Source of the DNA: Adiantum capillus-veneris
Taxonomy: Eukaryota; Streptophyta; Polypodiopsida; Polypodiales; Pteridaceae
Length of the DNA: 64,000 nt
Assembly (NCBI GenBank): GCA_014529385.2
Contig: CM043947.1
Location: 115,215,587-115,279,586 of the forward strand
Reading direction: 5' to 3'
The notes under the pieces were generated by a model that made no database searches, was not told the origin of the DNA, and saw nothing but the letters and a program-made list of their open reading frames with translations. Below, piece after piece: positions 1-9,241 of the stretch. Each line of letters starts with the position of its first letter. Positions within the stretch are counted from its first letter, which is position 1. A program made the position numbers and the translations under genes.

Positions 1-1045
1 GGAGATGCTTTATGGCAAAGCATTCTTCCGCACAAGAACAAATAGCTTTCTTGAAAGCTTCCCATTTAGTTTCCAATGGTGCATCACATTGAAGCTTTGT
101 CATCCATAATTTTTGCTCAACCATTTCAATGTACATTGGTGCCCGTTTGAAATCCATACATAGTGATAACTTCTCTTTCCTTTGGCTGAGATTATCATGC
201 TTAGTTGCTTCTCCACATGAAAGGTCAATACATAAGGTGCGATGGTCGGATTCCGGGGTCCATTGACCAAACATAAAACTCTTTATGCGATACATGATGG
301 CTTCAGAGAGTAGCATATAGTCAATCACACTATCTCCATTATGTCTTCTACATGTAAATCCATTGGTTCCACTCCACAAAGATACACCATTGGCAATGAG
401 CATACCCGTGCTATTACACATGTGTAAAAGTAACTTTCCATAGTGATCCGGCTCTTTCTCATCCATTGAAGTACGATCATACAAGTGAACTTCCTCCAAC
501 TCCCTTGAAATGTATGGCATATCAAATTGTTGAGTATCATGTTGCAATGTTTTTGTGCGAGCATTCATATTCCCAAATACAATAACATCACCTTCACCTT
601 TGAAATAAGCAATGTCCTCTTCCAAATCAGAAAATGGTTGATCTCTATCCATGCAAGCATAAAAGGGAGAATCATGATGAGGAATGTAGCAACCGGCTAC
701 AAAAATGGGTGCTCTTTTTGGTGTCATAATTTTCAGCCATACATAACGTTTGTACTTGTCATCTTTCACAATTGATACAAAATCTTCCAATCCTTTCTTA
801 ACCATACATGCTAACCCTCCTTGTCCTCTTCGTTGCTTGAGATTCTTTGACCACATCAATGAATGTACATTGTAATCCTCCAAGCCGTTAATCCTTTGTG
901 TATCATGCTCCCAAGTTTCAACAAGAAGTACAACATCGGCTTTGCTTGTTAGTTCATCAATGCCAACCCCCGCATTCCATGGGTATCCATTACAATTCCA
1001 AAAGCATATTTTCAATTGTAACTCGGTCTCATAGGTCACGCATCC
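1..1045 (-). pseudogene. LINE ORF2, endonuclease domain (partial)
   Basis: The minus frame is open from just after the TAG at 1046 to the window edge, about 348 codons. It shows the exonuclease-endonuclease-phosphatase series in order: FWNCNG near the start, LLVETW with the catalytic Glu, FGNMNAR, SVIDYM, then ESDH with the catalytic His. This enzyme nicks target DNA to prime reverse transcription. The usual GDxNAR motif reads GNMNAR here, so the active-site Asp has become Asn and cleavage activity is probably lost. No ATG in this frame precedes the domain, so the protein either began as a fusion with ORF1 or has lost its start. The reverse transcriptase is outside the window. Confidence 0.85.
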
Positions 1046-1996
1046 CTATTTGCTTGAGAGACTTGCCTCCTCCTTGGGCACATTTTCTTCATGAGATATT
1101 TCCTTGTTTTTATTATTCTTTTCCTCATATGCCTTGCCACGCATATTTTGTTGCTTAATAGTGCGATCTTCACATACAAAACATTTTGTATTCCTCAAAT
1201 AGATCCAACTATTATCAAGGATAATCTTTCGCTTGGTCTCATCCGGCATGGTGCATACAATTGGCCGTTCTCCCGAGCGAGGAGCTCCTTGCTTCCCCAC
1301 TCTATGTGCTCCACAGACTATAACTCCGGGCATGCCAAAGTGGGTTTTGAAGAAATCTTCAATAACAATGGCAAGAGAAGGAGGTGTCTCTAACTTCTCT
1401 TCGGGAATTCCACGAATAACAATGTTCTTGGAACGTCGCTCCCGTTCCTTCAACTCCTCCACATCTACATTCTCAACATTCTTTGTTTGAACCATAGCTT
1501 GCATGAGTGAGGAATTAGAAACCACATTGCTACCACATACATTAGCCCAAGACTTGTTTGTGCATACATTTTTCATGTCGCATACATCCCGGCTCATAGT
1601 GTCAAATTTCTCCTCTTTCAATACATGGTCATGCTCTACTTTGCTCATCCGCTCCTTCAAAGCATTCAAGTCCACAAGAGAGCGTTTACATTCCTTGACT
1701 TCCTCTTCAAGTTGCATCAAACGTGTTGTTTGCATCTCAAGTGTCCTCTTGAGATTCTCATTCTCAACCACAAGTACCCTTAGTGTGCCATTCTCCATTG
1801 CAAGTGCTCATAAGTCTTCGCCTTGTTTGTTTACGGTCTCTTGCAATGATACCAAGTACGCCATGATCATGGTTTCCGATGTCGTTGGTTGGGTGGTTGT
1901 GTTGCTATCTCCACACTTAGGAGATTTTGGATCATTTTCCACAATGGTTGTGGACCTTGTTGAAGAAGAAGAACCCTTGCGAGTGCCGGAAGACAT
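1046..1996 (-). pseudogene. LINE ORF1 (nucleic-acid-binding protein), interrupted
   Basis: Two stretches in one frame: 1996-1808 (Ser/Thr-rich N-terminus beginning MSSGTRKG) and 1798-1046. The second starts with an alpha-helical coiled-coil segment (VENENLKRTLEMQTTRL onward). It then has ERRSKNIVIRGIPEEK, the hallmark start of the ORF1 RRM-like fold, and a basic C-terminal part. In LINEs this protein coats the RNA and helps assemble the particle. A TGA (1808-1810) splits the N-terminus from the coiled coil, and the gene ends in TAG at 1046. I treat it as one ORF1 with a nonsense mutation. A genuine start at the second ATG (1798) is possible. Confidence 0.75.
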
Positions 1997-2033
1997 TGTA
2001 TGTAAAATAGGAGATGAAAATCAATTTTGTTGA

Positions 2034-2220
2034 ACCTGTTCACTTCGGAAATGCTGCTACAGAAATGCCTTCCATAACTCTGAAAATTTCTGTCTTTACA
2101 TCAATGCGTAGAGGACTTCGTGCTCTTCGATTGAGGCTATAGATCACCCAAATCGGAGTTCGGATGAAGAAGTTATGATCAAAAGAGTGGACTGCTGTCT
2201 ACTAGGTCAAAAAACGGCTG
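2034..2220. other. Non-coding stretch with a motif shared by several LTR elements
   Basis: No convincing gene. Positions 2138-2185 contain AATCGGAGTTCGGATGAAG followed by AAGTTATG, one copy of a degenerate motif found again near 20880, 21040, 35960, 36130, 51875, 52030 and in every unit of the 38.9-46.7 kb array. It lies just upstream of the LINE 5' end, so it may be 5' UTR of the LINE or flanking repeat. Confidence 0.4.
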
Positions 2221-2221
2221 C

Positions 2222-2223
<2 letters not shown>

Positions 2224-2266
<43 letters not shown>

Positions 2267-2268
2267 CT

Positions 2269-2318
<50 letters not shown>

Positions 2319-2334
2319 GTGTGTGTGTGTGTGT
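2224..2334. repeat. GA/GT microsatellite
   Basis: A long (GA)n run, briefly interrupted near 2266-2282, ends in a (GT)n run at about 2319-2333. It is a simple sequence repeat; reading frames across it are artefacts. Confidence 0.95.
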
Positions 2335-2830
2335 AGGTAATCAAAGAGAGAGAGAGAAAGATAGAGAATTAATGTATGCTTAGGAAATTGAAATTAAAGA
2401 AAAATAATTAAAGAGAGAAATGAAATGAAATGAAATGTTATATTAACGTCTTCGAAAGACCAAAGTGACCTATGAGACATGAGAGAAGAAAGTTACAATG
2501 TGATGGATCTGATACAAAGTCAGAGTAAGAAGATGACAAAATAAAATATTATGGAATCCTAAACTGCTGGGTATGGACTAAATGGTTAAACCAGCTAGCT
2601 GGGATAGGTAGATCATAGGAGATCCAGCAGTTGTCGCTGGCGGATCTCATCAATCTCCTCCATGGTCAGTAGTCTGACCGGGCGTTATGCATGTCGATCC
2701 AAAGTGACCTAGCTAGATCCTCTGATGCAGCCTCTGTTGATGTTGCTTGTGTAGTCCTCCGCAGTCGTGGACATCTAGATCTCCCTAGCTCAGCCGCTCG
2801 TTCGATCAGTAGAGAGATAGGGAAGTAGAG

Positions 2831-2892
<62 letters not shown>

Positions 2893-3227
2893 GAAATAGA
2901 GAGATAGAGAAAGATAGGTTTTTTGAGCAAGAACCATGCAAGGCTTCTGAATCTTTCTCAAGTTTCTCATCCATCCCCACATTATCTTCTGGCTTGGACA
3001 TGGAGGGCCCGTCCGGTTTACAATCAGGTAGAAAAATTTCATTGGGCTGAGAACTTCCATGGCTTGTGCTTTCATCAAGTGCGGCATTGGAAAGCTTTCT
3101 CTGACAGGCTACCTCGGAATGGAGGCAGGTGGGTTCGTAGACCTAGAAGAAACTATGGAACTAAAAGAGGCAAAGGGGTTTTGTCTGCTACATGCATCGC
3201 CATGTACACCTGGGAGTGCACGTATGT
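2335..3227. other. Unassigned stretch with second GA tract
   Basis: I see no supportable gene here. Positions 2391-2440 hold short AATGA-type repeats and 2833-2890 a long (GA)n tract. Short frames either side of the tract have no recognisable motif. The left end of CACTA-1 should lie in or beyond this stretch, but I could not find a CACTA terminus, so the element may be truncated or its end degraded. Confidence 0.5.
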
Positions 3228-3282
3228 GTCTACCCATATAGGATTTGACCAATAAAGACGAGATTTTGACCCGGTGGTCCTG

Positions 3283-3318
3283 ATCTCCGTACACCTCTGG
3301 ACTGAGGTGTACAGAGAT
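3283..3318 (+). promoter_or_regulatory. Hairpin in TNPD-1 leader
   Basis: Arms ATCTCCGTACACCTC (3283-3297) and GAGGTGTACAGAGAT (3304-3318) pair at 14 of 15 positions around a 6-nt loop, 95 nt before the TNPD start codon. CACTA-2 has the equivalent hairpin at 23081-23116, in which several pairs are changed but still form, using G-U pairs. A role in translation or RNA processing is inference. Confidence 0.6.
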
Positions 3319-3362
3319 TGGGCAAGACTAGAGAATCCAAGGTAGTTTACATTGTGAGGAGT

Positions 3363-3388
3363 ATATATATATATATATATATATATTA
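3363..3388. repeat. TA microsatellite in TNPD-1 leader
   Basis: A (TA)n run sits between the hairpin and the start codon. At the same place CACTA-2 has a (GA)n run (about 23157-23218), so two different microsatellites grew at one site in the two copies. Confidence 0.9.
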
Positions 3389-3971
3389 AAACAACATTCA
3401 TAATCATTGTAGATGGCAACGTCATCAACTAACATGGAGGAAAAGATTGCATGCTCGTGCACGCTCTGCAAGTATCAAATCCTGCGCAAGCGTAGGATAT
3501 GTAATGAGCATGTGCACAAGTACGGAGAGTTTTCTAGAGAAACCGTACAGAATATGTGATACGACTCCTACGGAACGGGCATTGATTTCCGCGACATAGC
3601 AGCTACATCTGAGAGAGAGAGAGAAAAAAGATTATGCGTGAAGGTCCGACCAATATAGAGCCACGGATGGAAGCAGAAAAGGGCTTACAGACAGAAGACG
3701 ACGGCATGGAGGAGATGCTGGATGCCTTCTTCCAGACAAGCAAGGAGAACGCGAACGAAGCAGCACCAGAAGCCGTGCGCCTATCTCTTGAAGACATGTT
3801 GAGGAAGTTGGCACAACAACCAATCTATAAAGGCGCTAAAATATCTGTGCTTCGTACTTGTCTGGCATTTTTGAATCTTCAGTCAATGTATGGGTGGTCA
3901 GATGCAAGCATCACTGCTTTGTTTAGGTACGTAATTTACAAAAGAGATTTTTCGATTGCAACGATGATGTG

Positions 3972-4221
3972 TGTGCGCTCCTTGGCGCACTGTCGAAGCA
4001 AGGGACTTGCCAATACACCGTATGCGAGCCACAAACGGCTCCAAGCACACAACAAGCCTAAACTAGCAAGCTCAAGAAAACAAAGGGTGTGTCACTCACC
4101 GCTCTACGCTCGCCTTCGTGGTGGATTCCTCACCGCGATGAAGAAGAAGCTGCAGTCGTGCCGCGCTCAACCGCTTCGCCGCCGTCGTGCCTTCGTAATG
4201 CTCGATCGCACACACACTCTC

Positions 4222-4256
<35 letters not shown>

Positions 4257-4552
4257 AGGAGGTGAAGAAGAAGAAGAAGATGGAGATGGAGCAAGAGCAC
4301 TCTTCAATTGCACAAATGAGAGAATGAGTAAAAATTAGGTTTAGTTGGCTTTTATAGGAGCTCACCCCATTCACACTTGGGCGCCCATGCTTAACCAACT
4401 AATCCCTTGAATGTCCAAGTTAAAGTGCGCCTCTCATCGGCGATCACTCTACCTTTCCCTATTGGTCCGACAAGCCCGGTACCTGACTCTACCAAATACA
4501 TAATACACGTCCGTCGTAGGTGATGGGTGTCCGTGTGCCGCGAGGGTTAACA
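3972..4552 (-). repeat. 3' LTR of element A
   Basis: 581 bp, nearly identical to 8661-9241. It includes a CT/CA microsatellite (about 4212-4257) whose repeat numbers differ between the two LTRs. On the minus strand it starts TGTTAACCCT and ends GAGCGCACA. Confidence 0.95.
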
Positions 4553-4566
4553 TGCCCCCCTTCCTG
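4553..4566 (-). promoter_or_regulatory. Polypurine tract of element A
   Basis: On the minus strand CAGGAAGGGGGGCA lies directly against the 3' LTR. Such tracts prime plus-strand DNA synthesis. The preceding sequence still reads in frame like the tail of a gypsy polyprotein (QLNSFRGRNLHQEGG), which suggests descent from an autonomous parent. Confidence 0.85.
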
Positions 4567-6138
4567 ATGTAGATTCCGTCCTCGGAAGCTATTGAGTTGA
4601 AGCTGGTTCATCGAGGTGGAAGAGCATTTGAGATGAATGTCCTTAGCCTTCTTCAGTCACTGCAAAATCAAACAACATTGGCACAGTAATTGCATTCTCT
4701 TAAAAAGCATATGCAGTTTTAGGTAGACACATTGATTGGTCAAACAATTTGTTAGCAATGAACATTAAATTGCAATATAATCAAATGCATAAACAGATGT
4801 AAAGGCAAAAAATTAAACAAGTCTGGGGTCGCTAATTTGACGGTCGAAAAGCACTAGAGATCGAATATTAATACCATGGGTAAGCTTCTTAATTTTCTGT
4901 GGTCAATTAAGTTGTTTAATCGCGAGAGCCAAGTATTCATGTTCGAGGCTGACTAGAGGCTATATCTAGAAAACCTTGTAGTTAAGCTACCATAAAAGGA
5001 ATTTCTCATGAAATCATCGCCTGACTGATTACTTTTTCTTTGACCCCCCAAGGTCTTTTCACAGTGATTCAATTATGATGTGTGTGCTTATTTTGTATGC
5101 CTTGGGTTTTTTGCTTCTCAAGGAAAAGCGCCCACACTGGGAACCTCTAGGGCTCTAGTACCATAGGCAATACATGTGAGTGAAGTACCAAATCAAGCTG
5201 AGATTTCTCTTCCAGCTTAAAATTTTACATTGTGGCACTTTGATTTTTTGTTTGTTCATTTTCATCATTTTAATTTTGTAACTTTGGGGGGTCATATAAC
5301 ACTGTTACCCTCCCCAGGCTCATCACATTAGTAAACTCCCTTTATAATACTTAAGCTAAAGGTCGATAGGGTTAAGCCCACTAGAAAGCCCTAGTACATT
5401 TCACACAATGCTGCCTAAATCGGATTAAGAACCTAAGTAACCATTGTTTATTAGGAAGGCATTCCCCATGGTATTAAGAGAAGATTTCTAATACCTAGCT
5501 TGGTCAAACTAGCTTAGTCGGACTGCTTGATTTTTACACCTAAACAAGTGATTATGACAAAACATTACATTGAATTAAATGTTGGATACTAAGCCAATGC
5601 GCTGAATAGTATGCTACCAATCACAATCAAAGCAGACAAACATGGATGCAAAAAAGATAAGGGCAATGCTAATGGACAAGAAACACCTGTTTGTGTTGAT
5701 GGTCGCGCTTGATTTGAAGGTTCCATGAAGGTCCAAACCCTATCAATAGCAACACGTTCCTGTACACACTAGGAAACAAAAGGAATACCTCCAGGAGGCA
5801 CATTAGTGGGAAAAGAGAACTTTGCTAATCTCTCAACTCTAAAACAGAAACACTCCTATCGTACTAATCTTACCTACCCTCCATCACTCAAGTGATGAGG
5901 ATCAAAGGTGTTTTATGGCATAGGTTTCTGTTTCACTGTACCAGATGTGACATGTGTAGGTCTGAGTCAATGTTTTGATTTTAATGTGCATACTCGTTTG
6001 CTAATTGCTCTTGCTCTTTTTTTTTATTTATTTTTTTGTGAGTATAAGGCTATATATATACATTCCCTAAGATTGGAATTGAGAGGTCAGGGAAAAAGGT
6101 TGAGAGGGAAACAAATGAATGATGACTGTCAGCAAACA
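4567..6138 (-). other. Element A interior without a gene; LTR-like start at 6138
   Basis: No open frame of note. Its right edge on the minus strand reads AAGGAAGGGGGGAG then TGTTTGCTGACAG, which looks like a second polypurine tract followed by the start of a different LTR, with a TATA-like run (about 6050-6060) downstream. The rest is AT-rich with no recognised motif. Confidence 0.5.
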
Positions 6139-6153
6139 CTCCCCCCTTCCTTG
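6139..6153 (-). promoter_or_regulatory. Internal second polypurine tract in element A
   Basis: Minus strand AAGGAAGGGGGGAG, immediately downstream of the protease-like gene stop codon (6160) and followed by TGTTTGC. It is the same arrangement as gene-tract-LTR in elements D and H, but here it lies 1.6 kb inside element A. Confidence 0.55.
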
Positions 6154-6159
6154 GGTAGA

Positions 6160-7683
6160 TCATACCGTTTGAAATGAGCTTGTCACCCTTTGAAACCAAT
6201 TGTTCCAGTTGGTAATAGGTGAGGATTTTTGCCAGTAGTTTGCTATTACCCTAGGTGCCTTGTCAAGCTGCAAGGGTGGTAAGGTACTCTCCCAGGATTG
6301 AACTTGAAGTGGTTCATCAGGTGATTCTTGAACACTGGGAGTTGTGGATTCTTTTGTAGCTTCATGGAGATCCACTACTATAGATGGAGGCGGTGTAGAA
6401 GCTTTTACCTCTATGGATGTATTACATGAGGAGCTAGAAGCTTCATGGGACTCCCCCCTTCCTGAGCTAGGTGGAACAAATCGTTCTTTCTTTGGTACCC
6501 AAACTAGCTCGAGAGCGGGTGTGTAGCATTCTGTGATTTTTTTCTTTTCACGATCATTGATTCGTTTTGGAGCTACGGGATTGGGCTCACTTGGGTCAGG
6601 TGATAGGTAAGAGCACAATCTACGTTTTGGCACCCAGATTTGATCATTTCCTTGATAGTAACCTTGGGCTTCCAATAGTCGTTTAGGGATCCATAGCAAC
6701 ATTTTCTTACTTTTCTTGGAGCGAGTGGTACGGTTCTTACTAGGTTTCCGTTTTTTTGCATCAACCATGCTCACTACAGAGGTTTTAGGGACCCACTTGT
6801 ATGTTTTCTCTGTTATATTAGGATGGTTCTTGTGTGTCTCAAGCTTTCTTTCAACTACATTAGTTGAAGCTCTAGAGAGTTGGGCTATGGGGACGTATGG
6901 TTCAACCTCCTGGACATGCAATGTCTTGGGTTTTATTTCCTTGGGCAATATCTCAGGGACTAGGGCTTGAGTGGTAGGGCTAAGAGTTGGTTTTTGCGTT
7001 GTAACACCCCCAGTCCCCCAATCAATAGTGCATTTGGTGGCTATCATCCACGTGCGGCCTAGGTTTATATTACCCTCCATAGTTCCAGTAGGCATGACCA
7101 AAAAGTCTTGAGCTACCACCCCATTGTCATAACTGACAGAAGTGTGCCAGATTCCAAAAACTGCAGTTTTTTTCTTGTTGACACCCTTGGCTTGGATAAT
7201 ACTCTCAGATAGAGGTGGCCTCCCTAACTGACACCACACCCCATAGGATAGCAGATTGTATTTAGCACCCGTGTCCAATAAGGCGTTATATAGCACTTTT
7301 CCATAGGCACTATTTAACTCAATGGGGTATCGTAGAGGTGTGTCAGAGTCCAACCCATCCTCTTCGTGTGCTTCATTTGCATCAGGTTCCGAGCGAGTAG
7401 CTCTACCTAATGTTTCCATGAAACGGCTAAACATACTAGTACTAGGCTGTGGAGCTTCGGGAGGTGCATGGCCTTCTCTCTCAGTGTTTTGGGTAGGGTA
7501 TGCTTCCATGATTTCTGAGTCGGAGGAGGAATCACTAGCGGCTATTTTAGGGTCTTGGGTGGTGCTACCTTGTGTCCCCGCTGAGGGTCTAGAGCTTATC
7601 GTGGATGGGTAATGGGTGTCCGTATGAACAGAGGCACCCTCAATATGCTCGTGTTCTAGCACCCGCCCAGAGCGTAAGTGCAT
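6160..7683 (-). CDS. Retropepsin-like protein with four W-[IV]-P-K motifs
   Basis: Intact 507-codon frame with a true ATG. The N-terminus (MHLRSGRVLE) is followed by an acidic Ser/Thr-rich linker. A retropepsin-like domain has its catalytic motif LLDTGAKYNLLSYG at about residues 135-148 and an NLGRTW segment near 206-212. Four motifs follow: WVPK at 297-300, WIPK at 331-334, WVPK at 350-353 and WVPK at 395-398. The middle pair sits in WIPKRLLEAQG-x8-WVPK, matched in elements D and H. The C-terminus is Pro/Ser-rich. The domain may be an aspartic protease or only a protease-derived fold. The function of the tryptophan motifs is unknown. It is the only gene in element A and appears undamaged. 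Confidence 0.85.
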   Translation of the reverse strand: MHLRSGRVLEHEHIEGASVHTDTHYPSTISSRPSAGTQGSTTQDPKIAASDSSSDSEIMEAYPTQNTEREGHAPPEAPQPSTSMFSRFMETLGRATRSEPDANEAHEEDGLDSDTPLRYPIELNSAYGKVLYNALLDTGAKYNLLSYGVWCQLGRPPLSESIIQAKGVNKKKTAVFGIWHTSVSYDNGVVAQDFLVMPTGTMEGNINLGRTWMIATKCTIDWGTGGVTTQKPTLSPTTQALVPEILPKEIKPKTLHVQEVEPYVPIAQLSRASTNVVERKLETHKNHPNITEKTYKWVPKTSVVSMVDAKKRKPSKNRTTRSKKSKKMLLWIPKRLLEAQGYYQGNDQIWVPKRRLCSYLSPDPSEPNPVAPKRINDREKKKITECYTPALELVWVPKKERFVPPSSGRGESHEASSSSCNTSIEVKASTPPPSIVVDLHEATKESTTPSVQESPDEPLQVQSWESTLPPLQLDKAPRVIANYWQKSSPITNWNNWFQRVTSSFQTV

Positions 7684-8060
7684 GTGCTTTTGATACCCTA
7701 AGGTGTCAAAAAGCTGCTCTAGGAGGCCTTGTGACTAGTTTTTAGCGTGTTTTTTGTTTGTTTTTTTTGCTAGATTTTTTAGAGCATGTCGTGGAATGGG
7801 CCGTGTGATAGCTCGAAACGAGCGTATCGGTCAGAGGGTCGTGCCGTGCTTTACAGCCCTCCGTTTGGTCACTCTATGCCCTCGGAATCCCTAAAACTGT
7901 CAATTTCCAGTAGGGAACTAGGCCCAAACTAGAAAGTCTAAGGGTGCAAGTGGGAAGAGAAAGGAGGAGAGTGGAGGACTTGTCCCACATGCTCTCATTC
8001 TCTCTTGAGGGAGTAGGGTATATATATAAGAGTGAGTCTAGTATATATCAGAGGACTGAG

Positions 8061-8109
8061 GCCTGGGCCTGGGCCTGGGCTTGGGCTTGGGCTTGGGCTT
8101 GGGCTTGGG
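8061..8109. repeat. CCTGGG/CTTGGG hexanucleotide array
   Basis: About eight 6-bp units. The first three read GCCTGG and the rest GCTTGG, a single C-to-T difference apparently spread by repeat expansion. It lies in the transcribed leader of element A. Confidence 0.95.
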
Positions 8110-8318
8110 AAAATGATTCCGATCCCGATCTATCTTTTATACAAACCAACCCGTCCATTTTAAGAGTCACGTTTTTTATTTTCGAAAAATATCGCCGCCC
8201 ACTCGCTCGCGTTTTTAATTTCCGAATTTTTTTCAAGTAGAAATAATTTTTTTTTTTCAAAATTATTTTTTTTTTCTCAAAAACTTTTTCTTTTCCCTTT
8301 TTTTTTTTTTGGTTGATG

Positions 8319-8530
8319 CAGAAAATACAGAAATTGAAAAAAATGCAGAAAAACGCAGAAAATGCAGAAAATACGCAGAAAAAACGCAGAAATTGCAGAA
8401 AATGCAGAAAAAACGCAGAAATTGCAAAAAAAACGCAGAAATTGCAGCAAATTGACAGAAATGCAGAAAATTGCAGAAATTGAAAAAACGCAGACAATAG
8501 CAGAAATTGAAACTTGACAGCAATTGCAGA
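8319..8530. repeat. Degenerate GCAGAAA-type short tandem repeat
   Basis: Roughly 25 imperfect units of 7-10 nt built on GCAGAAA or GCAGAAATT. On the minus strand this gives U/C-rich leader RNA. Confidence 0.85.
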
Positions 8531-8639
8531 AAACGCAAAAAACAGAAATCTTCCGCACACTCCTTCCCTGCCTTTCCTACGATAGAAATTGCACCACAAG
8601 GAAGCGTAAAGTGCTAACCGAGCTTAGTGTAGGGCATAT

Positions 8640-8656
8640 CCCCGGCAGCGGCGCCA
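8640..8656 (-). promoter_or_regulatory. Primer-binding-like site of element A
   Basis: Minus strand TGGCGCCGCTGCCGGGG begins four bases inside the 5' LTR end. TGGCGCCGTTGCCGGGG-like sequences occupy this place in many plant LTR elements. I do not assign the tRNA. Confidence 0.8.
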
Positions 8657-8660
8657 AAAA

Positions 8661-8911
8661 TGTGCGCTCCTTGCCGCACTGTCGAAGCAAGGGACTTGCC
8701 AATACACCGTATGCGAGCCACAAACGGCTCCAAGCACACAACAAGCCTAAACTAGCAAGCTCAAGAAAACAAAGGGTGTGTCACTCACCGCTCTACGCTC
8801 GCCTTCGTGGTGGATTCCTCGCCGCGATGAAGAAGAAGCTGCAGTCGTGCCGCGCTCAACCGCTTCGCCGCTGTCGTGCCTTCGTAATGCTCGATCGCAC
8901 ACACACTCTCC

Positions 8912-8945
<34 letters not shown>

Positions 8946-9241
8946 AGGAGGTGAAGAAGAAGAAGAAGATGGAGATGGAGCAAGAGCACTCTTCAATTGC
9001 ACAAATGAGAGAATGAGTAAAAATTAGGTTTAGTTGGCTTTTATAGGAGCTCACCCCATTCACACTTGGGCGCCCATGCTTAACCAACTAATCCCTTGAA
9101 TGTCCAAGTTAAAGTGCGCCTCTCATCGGCGATCACTCTACCTTTCCCTATTGGTCCGACAAGCCCGGTACCTGACTCTACCAAATACATAATACACGTC
9201 CGTCGTAGGTGATGGGTGTCCGTGTGCAGTGAGGGTTAACA
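8661..9241 (-). repeat. 5' LTR of element A
   Basis: 581 bp, the partner of 3972-4552. Its outer edge joins the target duplication ATGTG at 9242-9246. Confidence 0.95.

Larger units (their letters stand above)
1..2033 (-). mobile_element. LINE (non-LTR retrotransposon), 5' part, cut by window edge
   Basis: Running leftwards on the minus strand are an ORF1 with a coiled coil and RNA-binding-like region, then an ORF2 that opens with an apurinic-type endonuclease. This order is that of L1-like plant LINEs. The reverse transcriptase would lie beyond position 1. The 5' limit is uncertain; I set it just upstream of the first ATG (1996). All segments share one reading frame from 1996 to 1, interrupted by a TGA at 1808-1810 and a TAG at 1046-1048. 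The copy is therefore probably decayed. Confidence 0.8.
7684..8639 (-). other. Element A leader, repeat-rich and non-coding
   Basis: Lies between the primer-binding site and the protein start. It contains a hexanucleotide array (8061-8109), T-rich runs at 8245-8312, and a degenerate array of about 8-nt GCAGAAAA-like units at 8319-8530. Apparent long proteins here (WA repeats, F-rich frames) are products of the repeats. Confidence 0.7.
3972..9241 (-). mobile_element. Element A, complete non-autonomous LTR retrotransposon
   Basis: Two 581-bp LTRs (3972-4552 and 8661-9241) differ at only a handful of positions. They are flanked by the 5-bp target duplication ATGTG (3967-3971 and 9242-9246). On the minus strand the LTR begins TGTTAACC and ends GCGCACA. 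A primer-binding-like site follows the 5' LTR and a purine tract precedes the 3' LTR. The interior encodes one protease-like protein with WVPK repeats and no reverse transcriptase, so movement would need proteins from another element. It sits in intron 1 of TNPD-1, antisense to that gene. High LTR identity means recent insertion. Confidence 0.93.

Noticed and set aside
8048-8240. Plus- and minus-strand proteins with WAWAWA or QAQAQA runs and F-rich frames
   Set aside because: They translate the hexanucleotide and GCAGAAA arrays of element A; no other coding signal.
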